Assembly (NCBI RefSeq): GCF_014268585.2
Contig: NZ_CP077092.1
Span: forward strand, 3,720,001 to 3,784,000
Length of the DNA: 64,000 nt
Reading direction: 5' to 3'
Origin: Pseudomonas iranensis
Lineage (GTDB): Bacteria; Pseudomonadota; Gammaproteobacteria; Pseudomonadales; Pseudomonadaceae
Made by a program: the position numbers and the translations under genes
The notes under the pieces: model-generated
Seen by the model: only the letters and a program-made list of their open reading frames with translations
Database searches by the model: none
What the model was told of the DNA's origin: nothing
Shown here: piece after piece, positions 17,627-26,904 of the stretch
How positions within the stretch are numbered: the stretch's first letter is position 1
Layout of the letters: each line of letters starts with the position of its first letter

Positions 17627-19003
17627 ATGTCGAAAGATTCCCGCCCTGCCGTGCTTGGGCTGATAGGCAATACTCCGCTGGTTCAGGTCACCCGCTTCGA
17701 TACCGGACCGTGCACGCTGTTTCTCAAACTTGAATCGCAGAACCCTGGCGGCTCGATCAAGGACCGTATCGGTCTGGCGATGATCGACGCCGCTGAGCGT
17801 GACGGTCGCCTGCAACCGGGCGGCACGATTGTCGAGGCCACTGCCGGCAATACCGGTCTGGGTCTGGCGCTGGTCGGCCGCGCCAAAGGCTATCGTGTGG
17901 TGCTGGTGGTGCCGGACAAAATGTCCACCGAGAAAGTCCTGCACTTGAAGGCCATGGGCGCCGAAGTGCACATCACCCGCTCCGATGTCGGCAAGGGCCA
18001 TCCCGAGTATTACCAGGACGTCGCCGCGCGTTTGGCCAAGGACATTCCCGGCGCGTTTTTCGCCGACCAATTCAACAATCCCGCCAACCCGCTGGCCCAT
18101 GAATGCAGCACCGCACCGGAAATCTGGGCGCAGACCGAACATGATCTGGACGCCATCGTCGTCGGCGTCGGTTCGGCCGGCACGCTGACCGGGTTGAGTC
18201 GTTTCTTCAAGCGCGTGCAGCCGAATCTGGAAATGGTCCTCGCCGATCCGGTCGGCTCGGTAATGGCGCAATACAGCCGCGACGGCACCTTGCCGACGCC
18301 CGGTTCGTGGGCGGTCGAGGGTATCGGCGAAGACTTCATTCCGTCGATCACTGACCTGTCCAGCGTGCGTCACGCCTACTCGATCAGCGATGCGGAAAGC
18401 TTCGATCATGCGCGCCAACTGCTCAAGGCCGAGGGCATTCTCGGCGGCTCATCGACCGGCACCCTGTTCGCCGCCGCGCTACGTTATTGCCGCGAACAGA
18501 CCGAGCCGAAACGCGTGGTCAGCTTCGTCTGCGACACCGGCACGCGCTACCTGTCGAAGGTCTACAACGACCAGTGGATGACCGATCAAGGCCTGTTGCA
18601 ACGCAAAGGCTATGGCGACCTGCGCGACTTGATCGCACGGCGTTTCGAGGATGGTCGAGTGATCAGCGTCGGCCCGGACGACACCCTGCTCACAGCGTTC
18701 CAGCGCATGCGCCTAGCGGACGTTTCGCAACTGCCGGTGCTGGTCGAAGGCAAGCAACTGGTGGGCGTGATCGATGAGTCCGACATCCTCCTCGGCGTGC
18801 ACGAAGACGCCGCACGTTTCAGCCAGTCGGTGTCGAGTGTGATGACCGACAAACTGCAAACCCTCGCCCCGGCTGCGAGCCTGGCCGAGCTGGAAGCGGT
18901 GCTCAGCCGTGGCCTCGTCGCGATCATCGCCGACGCCTCAGGCTTCCATGGCCTGATCACCCGCACCGACATGCTCAACCAATTACGGAGATCCCTTGCA
19001 TGA
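17627..19003 (+). CDS. cbs: cystathionine beta-synthase
   Basis: 458 residues. The PLP domain (1-320) has the lysine in SQNPGGSIKDRIG near residue 42, the substrate loop EATAGNTGLG near 72 and the phosphate loop GVGSAGTLTG near 181. The C-terminal ~130 residues hold two CBS motifs (VISVGPDDTLLTAF near 344; MTDKLQTLAPAASL near 404), as in yeast/mammalian-type CBS, where they are regulatory. It condenses homocysteine and serine to cystathionine, first step of reverse transsulfuration. I use the ATG at 17627, preceded by AAGGAA at proper spacing, not the one at 17594. It overlaps the lyase gene by 4 bases. Confidence 0.93.
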   Translation: MSKDSRPAVLGLIGNTPLVQVTRFDTGPCTLFLKLESQNPGGSIKDRIGLAMIDAAERDGRLQPGGTIVEATAGNTGLGLALVGRAKGYRVVLVVPDKMSTEKVLHLKAMGAEVHITRSDVGKGHPEYYQDVAARLAKDIPGAFFADQFNNPANPLAHECSTAPEIWAQTEHDLDAIVVGVGSAGTLTGLSRFFKRVQPNLEMVLADPVGSVMAQYSRDGTLPTPGSWAVEGIGEDFIPSITDLSSVRHAYSISDAESFDHARQLLKAEGILGGSSTGTLFAAALRYCREQTEPKRVVSFVCDTGTRYLSKVYNDQWMTDQGLLQRKGYGDLRDLIARRFEDGRVISVGPDDTLLTAFQRMRLADVSQLPVLVEGKQLVGVIDESDILLGVHEDAARFSQSVSSVMTDKLQTLAPAASLAELEAVLSRGLVAIIADASGFHGLITRTDMLNQLRRSLA

Positions 19004-20172
19004 GTCAGCACGACGATAAATCCCAAGGCTTCGCCACCCGGGTGATCCACGCCGGGCAAGAACCGGACCCGACCACCGGCGCGCTGATGCCGCCGATCTA
19101 TGCCAACTCGACTTACCTGCAAGACAGCCCCGGCGTGCACAAGGGGTTCGACTACGGCCGCTCGCACAACCCGACGCGCTTCGCCCTGGAGCGCTGCGTC
19201 GCCGACGTCGAAGGCGGCACCCGCGCCTTCGCTTTCGCCTCGGGGCTCGCGGCGATTTCCACGGTATTGGAACTGCTCGACGCCGGCTCACACATCGTCT
19301 CCGGCAATGACTTGTACGGCGGCACCTTCCGCCTGTTCGACAAGGTCCGCCAGCGCAGTGCCGGGCACCGTTTCAGCTTCGTCGACCTGACCGATCTGTC
19401 GGCGTTCGAAGCCTCGCTGCAGGACGACACACGCATGGTCATGGTCGAAACCCCGACCAACCCGCTGCTGAGCCTGTCGGATCTGGCCGCGATCGCGCGC
19501 ATCTGCCGCGCGCGCGGGATTATCTGCGTGGCCGACAACACCTTCGCCAGCCCATACATTCAGCGCCCGCTGGAGCTGGGTTTCGACATCGTCCTGCACT
19601 CGACCACCAAATACCTCAACGGCCACTCCGACGTGATCGGCGGCATTGCCGTGGTCGGGCAGAACGCCGAACTGGCGGAAAAACTCGGTTTCCTGCAAAA
19701 CGCCGTCGGCGCAATTTCCGGGCCGTTCGATGCGTTCCTCACTCTGCGCGGAGTGAAGACTTTGGCGCTGCGCATGGAACGCCATTGCAGCAACGCGCTG
19801 GATCTGGCGCAGTGGCTGGAGCAGCAACCGCAGGTCAAGCGTGTCTACTATCCCGGCCTTGAGTCGCACCCGCAGCATGAACTGGCCAAGCGGCAGATGC
19901 GTGGTTTTGGCGGGATGATTTCTGTTGATCTGAACAGCGATCTGGACGGCGCACGACGCTTTCTCGAGAACGTGCAGATCTTTGCACTGGCGGAAAGTCT
20001 GGGTGGCGTGGAGAGCCTGATCGAACATCCGGCGATCATGACGCATGCGACCATTCCGCCGGAGATTCGCGCAAAGCTGGGGATTGGCGACGGGTTGGTG
20101 CGGTTGTCGGTCGGGGTTGAGGATGTTGAAGACCTGCGTGCCGATCTGGCTCAGGCACTGGCGAAAATCTAA
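19000..20172 (+). CDS. cystathionine gamma-lyase (trans-sulfuration PLP enzyme)
   Basis: 390 residues of the Cys/Met-metabolism PLP family. Visible are the tyrosine/arginine phosphate motif DYGRSHNPTR near 48, ADNTFASPYIQRPLELG near 178, and the PLP lysine in HSTTKYLNGHSD near 204. Cystathionine gamma-lyase and cystathionine gamma-synthase are close relatives. The coupled upstream cbs gene favours the lyase, which splits cystathionine to cysteine, 2-oxobutyrate and ammonia. The pair would convert methionine-derived homocysteine to cysteine. Confidence 0.9.
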   Translation: MSQHDDKSQGFATRVIHAGQEPDPTTGALMPPIYANSTYLQDSPGVHKGFDYGRSHNPTRFALERCVADVEGGTRAFAFASGLAAISTVLELLDAGSHIVSGNDLYGGTFRLFDKVRQRSAGHRFSFVDLTDLSAFEASLQDDTRMVMVETPTNPLLSLSDLAAIARICRARGIICVADNTFASPYIQRPLELGFDIVLHSTTKYLNGHSDVIGGIAVVGQNAELAEKLGFLQNAVGAISGPFDAFLTLRGVKTLALRMERHCSNALDLAQWLEQQPQVKRVYYPGLESHPQHELAKRQMRGFGGMISVDLNSDLDGARRFLENVQIFALAESLGGVESLIEHPAIMTHATIPPEIRAKLGIGDGLVRLSVGVEDVEDLRADLAQALAKI

Positions 20173-20195
20173 CACCGCGCCGGCGGCAAAACCCT

Positions 20196-20250
20196 CGACA
20201 TCGGGCGGCTCATTCGAGTCGCCCGACGTTGCACTAGCACATTTGTGCTA
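20196..20250. promoter_or_regulatory. hairpin after the lyase gene and a 16-base palindrome before the lipoprotein gene
   Basis: CGGGCGGCTCATTCGAGTCG-CCCG near 20203-20225 can fold as a terminator-like stem, without a strong T tract. At 20235-20250 TAGCACATTTGTGCTA is an inverted repeat with 7-base arms, a good candidate operator for the gene at 20373. The protein binding it is unknown. Confidence 0.45.
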
Positions 20251-20372
20251 ATCGACCCTACTCCCCCTCGGCGCTATATTCCTTGCACTCCAGAACGCTC
20301 CCGACGTTGCCCTTTCGCAGCGCGCGGGATCGTTGTGCCTGCAATTCAGAACGACACCAAGGAAGAAACACC

Positions 20373-20681
20373 ATGAAATCCCTGATCGCAACACTCACCC
20401 TCAGTGCGCTTTTTCTCACTGGCTGCGCCACGCCGAAACAATGGGAAGCCACCGGCGGCAGCAAAACCGATGGCATCGTCCAGGTGTCCTATGAACTGGG
20501 CCAATTCGAAAGCGGCCAGACTAACGCCGAGCAGGGACTGACTATCGCAACGCAACGCTGCAAAACCTGGGGCTATAAAACTGCCGAGATCACCGGCTCG
20601 GAAAAAAACATCTGCCGCACCATGGGCAAGTTCAATTGCCTGCAAACCACCATTACTCAGGACTACCTCTGCAAGCGATAA
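20373..20681 (+). CDS. small YecR-like lipoprotein
   Basis: 102 residues from the ATG at 20373 (AAGGAAG lies 8 bases before). The signal peptide MKSLIATLTLSALFLTGC ends in a lipobox LTGC, so Cys18 is expected to be lipidated and the protein anchored in the outer membrane. The mature part has four cysteines (RCKTW, NICRT, NCLQT, YLCKR), probably as disulfides, and ends at the last of these. The pattern fits the YecR-like family, whose role is unknown. It stands alone between two convergent or unrelated genes. Confidence 0.82.
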   Translation: MKSLIATLTLSALFLTGCATPKQWEATGGSKTDGIVQVSYELGQFESGQTNAEQGLTIATQRCKTWGYKTAEITGSEKNICRTMGKFNCLQTTITQDYLCKR

Positions 20682-20700
20682 CAGCGCGATTATTACGGCG

Positions 20701-22308
20701 CTAAACCTGCCGATCACGCAGCCCGCGCAACGTGGCGCGCAACTCGGCCGGCCGCACAGGCTTCGACAGAATCGCAATCTGGCGGTCGTGCAAGGCAGCC
20801 TGAATCTTCTCGACGTCGTGCCCGGTGATGATCATCGCCGGCACGGCCCAGCCGCGCTGCCTGCGCACTTCATCGATGCATTCGATACCCGTGGCATGGG
20901 TGCCGAGGTCATAGTCGGCAACGATGATGTCGCAGTCGGTGACCAGATCTTCAGCCGACCCCTCGCCCTGCACCACGCAGCCCCAGCGTTCAAGCAACGC
21001 TGAAGTCGCCAGCAGCACGTTGCGATCATCCTCCACCAGGCAGACCTTCAGCCCCGTCAACAAACCCGCTTGCCGCGCTTCACCGCGAACAACCAGTGAC
21101 TGCGGTGCCGCTACGATCGGCAAACCGCCAAGGGTCACTGCCGTGCCGCGCCCCAACTGTGAACGCAGCGCCACTTGCACACCGATCAGTTCACCCAGAC
21201 GCTTGATGATCGACAGACCCAGCCCCACGCCTTCGACGTCTTTATCGCGCACTTGCCGCACGCGATAAAATTCCTCGAAGACCTTCTGCAGATGTTCTTC
21301 GGCGATGCCGTTGCCGCGGTCGTAGATGACGATGGCCAGCCCTGCCCCACGCTTACGCACGCCGATCAGCACGGGCCGCTGCGCGCCGTATTTGAAACAG
21401 TTGGAGAGCACGTTCTGCACCATGGTCGCCAACAGTGCCGGATCGGTTTTGATCCAGTAGTTGCACGGTCGCAGCCGCAGCTCGACCCCCGCCCAACGTG
21501 CCGCTTCCTGATGTTGGCAGACGATGTCCGCGAGCCATTCACCGAGATTGAGCGTTTGCATTTTCGCTTCAACCCGGCCGTTATCGAGGGTGTAGAGGTC
21601 GAGAATCGAGCGGAACAACTGCGAAACGTTGAGCAGGGAGCGGTCAATGTTGTCGACCAACCGCCGCTCTTCATCACCCAGGCGCGACTCCCGCAGACAC
21701 GCGGTAAACAGTCCGATGGAATGAATTGGCTGACGCAAGTCATGACTGGCCTGCGCCAGAAACCGCGACTTTTCCAGATTCGCCGCCACCGCTTCTTCCG
21801 AGGCCTTGCGCGTGCGCTCCAACAGCAAGTGCGCATAAAACGGAATCACCGTGCTGGTGATCAGCAGCATCAGCACCATGAACGGTTGCGCCTGCCAATA
21901 CGGAGTCAGGCGATAGACCACCAGCAGCGCCACCAGCGCCAGCCCGGTGGCAATCGCCAGATAGCGCGAGCCGTAGCGCATGCCGTTGCCGAGATTGACC
22001 CAGACCATCACCGCGTACAGCGGCAGCGCCGCTTCGCCACCGATCACCAGCCCGAAACAGGTGCCGGTGTAATCGTGGGCCATGGCGAAAATCCGTCGCG
22101 CCGGATAATGCCCCGGCCAACGCGCAATGGCCTGGCGAAACACGATCGACGCCAGCAGGAACAGGCTGATATAGGTGATGACCGGCAGGTAGGTCTCGAA
22201 GCGATGGCCCGGCAAAAAGACCAGTACGACCATGTAAACCACCGCGATGGAGGCGATGATGATGCGCAGATTGGCCTGGTCGAGTTCGGTGTTTTTCTCG
22301 AACTTCAT
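20701..22308 (-). CDS. hybrid sensor histidine kinase with C-terminal receiver domain
   Basis: 535 residues from the ATG at 22308, which follows AGGACG at good spacing. Residues 1-160 hold about six membrane helices and no large periplasmic domain. The HisKA box is FLAQASHDLRQPIH with His189; the ATPase domain has N box NVLSNCFKYG near 305, G1 YDRGNGIAEEH near 333 and GVGLGLSII near 370. The receiver at ~418-535 carries the phospho-acceptor Asp465 in VADYDLG. It is divergent from a LuxR-type response regulator, its likely partner. Signal unknown. Confidence 0.93.
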   Translation of the reverse strand: MKFEKNTELDQANLRIIIASIAVVYMVVLVFLPGHRFETYLPVITYISLFLLASIVFRQAIARWPGHYPARRIFAMAHDYTGTCFGLVIGGEAALPLYAVMVWVNLGNGMRYGSRYLAIATGLALVALLVVYRLTPYWQAQPFMVLMLLITSTVIPFYAHLLLERTRKASEEAVAANLEKSRFLAQASHDLRQPIHSIGLFTACLRESRLGDEERRLVDNIDRSLLNVSQLFRSILDLYTLDNGRVEAKMQTLNLGEWLADIVCQHQEAARWAGVELRLRPCNYWIKTDPALLATMVQNVLSNCFKYGAQRPVLIGVRKRGAGLAIVIYDRGNGIAEEHLQKVFEEFYRVRQVRDKDVEGVGLGLSIIKRLGELIGVQVALRSQLGRGTAVTLGGLPIVAAPQSLVVRGEARQAGLLTGLKVCLVEDDRNVLLATSALLERWGCVVQGEGSAEDLVTDCDIIVADYDLGTHATGIECIDEVRRQRGWAVPAMIITGHDVEKIQAALHDRQIAILSKPVRPAELRATLRGLRDRQV

Positions 22309-22421
22309 GGGAAACGTCCTTGTGCAGCGATTGCAGTTTCGGAAGCAGCCTACAGGCAACCTTCGCGTCCAATGCTAAGGTGCAGGCCTTGAATCACGCC
22401 TGACCCAGGGAGGGTCGCATC

Positions 22422-23024
22422 ATGACGTGCCGGATCATCATAGCCGACGATCACCCACTGTTTCGCGAAGCAATGTTGCGCACTGTGCAGCGCTTGCTGC
22501 CTGAGATGTTGCTTGAAGAAGCCGGCGACTTCGAGACCGTGCTCAAGCTGCTGGTGCCGGACAACGAGCCGGACACGCTGATGCTCGATCTGCGCTTTCC
22601 CGGGCTGACATGCATCAGCCAGCTCGCCGATTTGCGCCGACAGTTGCCGCGCACCACGCTGATCGTGGTGTCGATGGTCGACGATCAGGCATTGATCAGC
22701 GAAGTCATGGCGGCGGGCATCGACGGTTTCATTGGCAAAAACATTGCGCCGGATGAAATCGGCCAGACGATTCTGGCGATCCGTGAAGGCGAGGTGCTGG
22801 TGAAGTCGGCGCCGTCCGGCTTGTTGCCGCTGGAAACCGCGACGACGCTGACACCGCGCCAGCAGGACGTGCTGCGTTTGATCGCGCAAGGCAAGACCAA
22901 TAAGGAAATTGCCCGTGAACTGGATATCTCCCCGTTCACGGTACGCATCCATGTGTCTTCGTTGCTGCGCACGCTGGATGTGCCGACGCGGGCGGCAGCG
23001 GCGGTCAAGTATTCGGGGCTGTGA
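22422..23024 (+). CDS. LuxR/NarL-family response regulator
   Basis: 200 residues. The receiver domain has the acidic pair IADD near residue 9, phospho-acceptor Asp56 in LMLDLRFPG, and a lysine in GFIGKN near 107. The output domain is a LuxR helix-turn-helix at about 139-185 ([20 protein letters not shown]). It is transcribed away from the hybrid kinase with 113 bases between, which suggests a phosphorelay pair sharing a control region. Related AgmR/ErdR regulators in Pseudomonas govern alcohol oxidation, but nothing here ties this pair to that. Confidence 0.93.
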   Translation: MTCRIIIADDHPLFREAMLRTVQRLLPEMLLEEAGDFETVLKLLVPDNEPDTLMLDLRFPGLTCISQLADLRRQLPRTTLIVVSMVDDQALISEVMAAGIDGFIGKNIAPDEIGQTILAIREGEVLVKSAPSGLLPLETATTLTPRQQDVLRLIAQGKTNKEIARELDISPFTVRIHVSSLLRTLDVPTRAAAAVKYSGL

Positions 23025-23031
23025 AGCGCTT

Positions 23032-24030
23032 TTACGGATCAACCTGCGCCATCAGATCCGGCACCGACTCCGGTCGTTTCGCATAGCGCTGGGCCAATAC
23101 CGCGCAGACCATCAGTTGGATCTGATGGAACAGCATCAGCGGCAGAATCAGCACGCCGATGGTGCTGCCGGCAAACAGTACCTGCGCCATCGGCACGCCG
23201 GTCGCCAGGCTCTTTTTCGAGCCGCAGAACAGAATAGTGATGCGGTCTTCCTGATTGAAGCCGAACGCTTTGCTCAACAGAGTTGATGCCACCAGAACCA
23301 ACGTCAGCAGGATGCAGCAGACCACCACCAGGCCGAGCAACTCGAACAATGGAATCTGCTGCCAGATGCCTTCGTTGACGGCTTCGCTGAATGCGCCGTA
23401 CACCACCAGCAGAATCGAGCCCTGATCGACGAATTTCAGCCAGTTCTTGTTGCGCCCTACCCACGCGCCGATCCAGCGGCGGGCGATCTGCCCGGCAATG
23501 AATGGCAGGAGCAATTGCACACTGATCTTGACGATGGCATCAAGGGTCGAACCGCCGTCACCGTGGACGTTGAGCAGCAGCGTCACCAGCAGCGGTGTAA
23601 GGAAAATCCCGAACAGGCTGGACGCCGCCGCACTGCAGATCGCCGCCGGAATATTGCCTCGCGCCAGCGAAGTGAACGCGATGGCCGACTGCACGGTCGC
23701 CGGTAATGCGCAGAGGTAGAGCATGCCCATGTACAGCTGATCACCGATCAGCGGTGACAACAGCGGTTTCAGCGCCAGACCGAGGATCGGGAACAGTACG
23801 AAGGTCAGGCCGAACACCAGCAGATGCAGACGCCAGTGGCCGGCGCCGGCGATGATCGATTCGCGCGACAGCTTGGCGCCGTGCAGGAAAAACAGCAGGG
23901 CGATGGCGATGTTGGTCAGCCAGCCGAAGCCGACCGCGACTTGACCGCTGGCCGGCAGGAAGCTGGCCAGCAGGACGACGCCGATCAAGGTCAGCGTGAA
24001 GTTATCGGGCAGAAAACGTGGGCGCGTCAT
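23032..24030 (-). CDS. bile acid:sodium symporter family transporter (YfeH-like)
   Basis: 332 residues, the same length as E. coli YfeH as I recall it, with about nine to ten membrane helices. Typical are FFLHGAKLSRESI near residue 46, PATVQSAIAFTSLARGN near 112 with the crossing region, and LFCGSKKSLATGVPMAQVLF near 270, which matches the second unwound sodium-binding crossover. The natural substrate of this branch is not settled. The start may be the ATG at 24030 or one three codons earlier at 24039. It is divergent from an AraC-type regulator that may control it. Confidence 0.88.
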   Translation of the reverse strand: MTRPRFLPDNFTLTLIGVVLLASFLPASGQVAVGFGWLTNIAIALLFFLHGAKLSRESIIAGAGHWRLHLLVFGLTFVLFPILGLALKPLLSPLIGDQLYMGMLYLCALPATVQSAIAFTSLARGNIPAAICSAAASSLFGIFLTPLLVTLLLNVHGDGGSTLDAIVKISVQLLLPFIAGQIARRWIGAWVGRNKNWLKFVDQGSILLVVYGAFSEAVNEGIWQQIPLFELLGLVVVCCILLTLVLVASTLLSKAFGFNQEDRITILFCGSKKSLATGVPMAQVLFAGSTIGVLILPLMLFHQIQLMVCAVLAQRYAKRPESVPDLMAQVDP

Positions 24031-24112
24031 GAGATTCATCCGGGGGTTGCCAGTGCGTGCCGACGACTCTAACGTGACTGGCAATTACCGACTAACGCCG
24101 AAGAGCCGCAAG

Positions 24113-24901
24113 ATGCCGCCTAAAGGACATAGCAAAAGCGTTCGCCGCAGTGTTCCCGGGCTGCCCAGCCTGCCGCGCCCGGTGTATGGACGCACCGAAT
24201 CGCTGCCCAATCGCGCCCTCACCCGCCGCCACAGTCATCCGTGGGTGCAGTTGTCATACGCGATTCAGGGTGTGCTCGAAGTGCAGACCAGCGCCGGCCG
24301 ATTCGTCGCGCCGCCGGAGCGTGCGGTGTGGATTCCGGCCGGCGTGCCGCACCGGGTGTTCAGCGCACCGCATACGGAAATGCGCAGCTTGTACATCGAC
24401 AGCAGCGTCACCGGTTGGGCCGCCGAGCATTGCCATGTGCTCGGCGTCAGCGATTTGCTCAGGGAGTTGATTCGCGCCTTCAGTCAGGTGCCAGTGGAAT
24501 ACGACGAGAGCGGCCCTGACGGACGCTTGGCCCAGGTGATCCTTGATCAATTGGCCGACGCGCCGACCATCGACTTGATGCTGCCGCTGCCGCAAGACCC
24601 GCGCCTGAAGCAGATCTATCAGAGCCTGGAGCAACACCCGGAACAGCAGACCACGCTGAGCCACTGGAGCGAAAAATTCGGCATCACCGAAAAGACTCTG
24701 ACCCGCCTGTTTTTGCGCGACACCGGCCTGACCTTCCGCGCCTGGCGCCAGCGCCTGCGCCTGCTCGGCGCCCTGACCCCGCTGGAAAAAGGCGAGCGTG
24801 TGACCGATGTTGCGCTGGCTTGTGGATACGACTCGACCTCGGCGTTTATCGCCGCGTTTCGTCAGCAGTTTGGGCAAACACCGGGTGAATTCTTTGGTTG
24901 A
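24113..24901 (+). CDS. AraC-family transcriptional regulator
   Basis: 262 residues. The N-terminal half is a cupin arm (RRHSHPWVQLSYAIQGVLEV near 37, PAGVPHRVFS near 74). The C-terminal AraC domain has two helix-turn-helices, the first at LSHWSEKFGITEKTLTRLF near 183 and the second at VTDVALACGYDSTSAFIAAF near 228, ending in FGQTPGEFF. This resembles the group often found divergent from membrane transporters; the YfeH-like gene 83 bases away is the obvious candidate target. The ATG at 24113 gives the usual family length; the ribosome site is weak. Confidence 0.9.
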   Translation: MPPKGHSKSVRRSVPGLPSLPRPVYGRTESLPNRALTRRHSHPWVQLSYAIQGVLEVQTSAGRFVAPPERAVWIPAGVPHRVFSAPHTEMRSLYIDSSVTGWAAEHCHVLGVSDLLRELIRAFSQVPVEYDESGPDGRLAQVILDQLADAPTIDLMLPLPQDPRLKQIYQSLEQHPEQQTTLSHWSEKFGITEKTLTRLFLRDTGLTFRAWRQRLRLLGALTPLEKGERVTDVALACGYDSTSAFIAAFRQQFGQTPGEFFG

Positions 24902-24965
24902 CCCCTCCCAATCAGTGCCTTACACAAGTTTTACAATCAGCCGTCAACATATTTTGCAAGGAATA

Positions 24966-24989
24966 ACAACTGTCAGACTTGACAGTTGT
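24966..24989. promoter_or_regulatory. perfect 9-base inverted repeat upstream of the small gene at 25077
   Basis: ACAACTGTC (24966-24974) and GACAGTTGT (24981-24989) flank a 6-base centre; the right arm contains TTGACA with the preceding TT and runs into TATAAG. It lies about 90 bases before the coding start, so it is a likely operator. I cannot name its binding protein. Confidence 0.55.
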
Positions 24990-25076
24990 ATAAGACCAAA
25001 GCAGGTGTAACTTATCGGTTGACGTAGCGGATTAAAATTGCGCTCCACCCAAAACATTTATCTTGAGGTTTATATC

Positions 25077-25544
25077 GTGAACAATCTAAAACTCACTCAG
25101 CTTGGAATTGACAAAAGCAGTAAACCTTTATCACTCCAACATAAACCTATAACGCAAGAAGAGTATTACAAAGCAACTTTTTCCCCTGCGTTTCCGCCAA
25201 TCACCACATTCCAGCCCAATCAGTACTTCTATGAATCCTGGTCGGAAGATACCATTAGCGTCGTTGGTCGACGTGACGCTGAAGGCGTGTTTTATCAGAT
25301 TGGATTTGTCCTCCCACGCAACATCAAAACCGGCAGTTACAACATCGAAGATTGGGGAGACGGCAAAGTTAGCGCCAACGTCGTCGCAGATGGAGTGATT
25401 CTCGGTGGAAAACAGGGCAAGATAGACCTCACTCGGTCCGGAAGTTCGATTGTGGCTACATTTTATTTCGAAATCACCCATGGCGGTACGTTATACAAAG
25501 TACAAAACGGTAAATTATCTTTAACGGCAACGGGAGAACTCTGA
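25077..25544 (+). CDS. unknown protein, AT-richer than neighbours
   Basis: 155 residues from the GTG at 25077, chosen because TGAGGT lies 8 bases before it. No signal peptide or membrane segment is seen. The sequence looks like a small all-beta protein (alternating strands such as GVFYQIGFVLPRN, SIVATFYFEITHGGT, VQNGKLSLTATGEL). I do not recognise the family. Codon use is less GC-rich than the flanking genes, and a strong inverted repeat precedes it, both pointing to an accessory, specifically regulated gene. Confidence 0.7.
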   Translation: MNNLKLTQLGIDKSSKPLSLQHKPITQEEYYKATFSPAFPPITTFQPNQYFYESWSEDTISVVGRRDAEGVFYQIGFVLPRNIKTGSYNIEDWGDGKVSANVVADGVILGGKQGKIDLTRSGSSIVATFYFEITHGGTLYKVQNGKLSLTATGEL

Positions 25545-25805
25545 CTAAATCCAGTCATCAACTACAATCTATTGCCAAACTGAAAGCAGTACTTTCGCAG
25601 TGTTTGGCAAGTCTAGTACGACAAAGCAGTGCAGAATTGGGCGTGATTTTACATTGCAAGTCTCGAACGCCCAGGCAAGGCAACACCTGTAATACTTCGT
25701 TTTTCTCGAACCAACCCTCAGAAACAAACGATTTTTCTTTGCCATAAATCTGTCGCTAGCATGGTCCCGTCTGACTCAAATCAAACAAGAGACAGGGAGC
25801 GTGCC

Positions 25806-26780
25806 ATGCCTGCCACAAACATTAATATCGGCGAACCCTGGATGTGGGGCGCCTTCATCGTCTTCGTTCTGGCCATGCTGGCCCTGGACCTGTTTGTCTT
25901 CGGCGGGCGCAAGGCGCACCGGGTGTCGGTGCGGGAAGCGTCGGCCTGGGTGATTGCCTGGTGCCTGTTGGCGCTGAGTTTTGCCGGATTGCTCTGGTGG
26001 TATCTGCACGGTGAATTCGGCGGTGAAATCGCCCGACAGAAAACCCTGGAATTTCTCACCGGCTATCTGATTGAGCAGTCGCTGTCGATCGACAACATGT
26101 TCGTCTTCGTAATGATCTTCAGCTACTTCGCCGTGCCACCGGAATTGCAGCGGCGGGTGCTGCTGTACGGCGTGCTCGGCGCGATCGTCATGCGCGCGAT
26201 CATGATTTTTGCCGGGGTGTGGCTGGTGTCGCAGTTCGAATGGCTGCTGTATGCCTTCGGTGTGTTCCTGATCATCACCGGGATCAAGATGCTGATCTTC
26301 GCTGATCATCAACCGGATCTGGAAAAGAATCCGTTACTGCGCTGGGTGCGCGGGCATATGCGCATCACCAGTGGCTTTCATGGCGAGAAGTTTTTCATCC
26401 TGCAGAACGGCGTGCGCTGGGCAACACCGATGTTCCTGGTGCTGGTGCTGATCGAGGCCAGCGACCTGATGTTCGCCGTCGACAGCATTCCAGCGATCTT
26501 CGCCGTCACCACCGACCCGTTCATTGTTTTCACTTCGAACATCTTCGCGATCATGGGCCTGCGCGCGTTGTACTTCCTGCTGGCGGACATGGCTGATCGC
26601 TTTCACCTGCTCAAATACGGGCTGGCGATCGTGTTGGTGTTCATCGGCGGCAAGATGGTGCTGATGCCGTGGTTCCACATGCCGGTGGAATGGTCGCTGG
26701 CAATTGTCGGCTCGGTGATTCTGGGGTCGGTGCTGTTGAGTCTGGTGACCAGCCGCGAGGCAGAACGCCGCACCGAATGA
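25806..26780 (+). CDS. TerC-family integral membrane protein
   Basis: 324 residues from the ATG at 25806 (AGGGAG ten bases before). Seven to nine helices, with the family's polar intramembrane motifs: LALDLFVFGG near residue 23, EQSLSIDNMFVFVMIF near 88 and EASDLMFAVDSIPAIFAVT near 215. TerC/Alx proteins are linked to manganese or other metal export at the translocon and to tellurite resistance. Nothing around it is a ter operon, so the housekeeping (Alx-like) role is more likely. It stands alone. Confidence 0.93.
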   Translation: MPATNINIGEPWMWGAFIVFVLAMLALDLFVFGGRKAHRVSVREASAWVIAWCLLALSFAGLLWWYLHGEFGGEIARQKTLEFLTGYLIEQSLSIDNMFVFVMIFSYFAVPPELQRRVLLYGVLGAIVMRAIMIFAGVWLVSQFEWLLYAFGVFLIITGIKMLIFADHQPDLEKNPLLRWVRGHMRITSGFHGEKFFILQNGVRWATPMFLVLVLIEASDLMFAVDSIPAIFAVTTDPFIVFTSNIFAIMGLRALYFLLADMADRFHLLKYGLAIVLVFIGGKMVLMPWFHMPVEWSLAIVGSVILGSVLLSLVTSREAERRTE

Positions 26781-26797
26781 CACAACCCACCCCCACC

Positions 26798-26887
26798 TGT
26801 GGGAGCGAGCCTGCTCGCGAATACGCCGGATCATTCAACATAGGAGTTGAATGACACACCGCTTTCGCGAGCAGGCTCGCTCCCACA
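26798..26887 (+). repeat. REP doublet
   Basis: Facing arms CTGTGGGAGCGAGCCTGCTC and GAGCAGGCTCGCTCCCAC with about 45 bases between. Same family as 14797-15093 and 61689-61779. It separates the convergent terC and binding-protein genes. Confidence 0.9.
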
Positions 26888-26904
26888 TTTGAAGTGCGGT
26901 GCTC

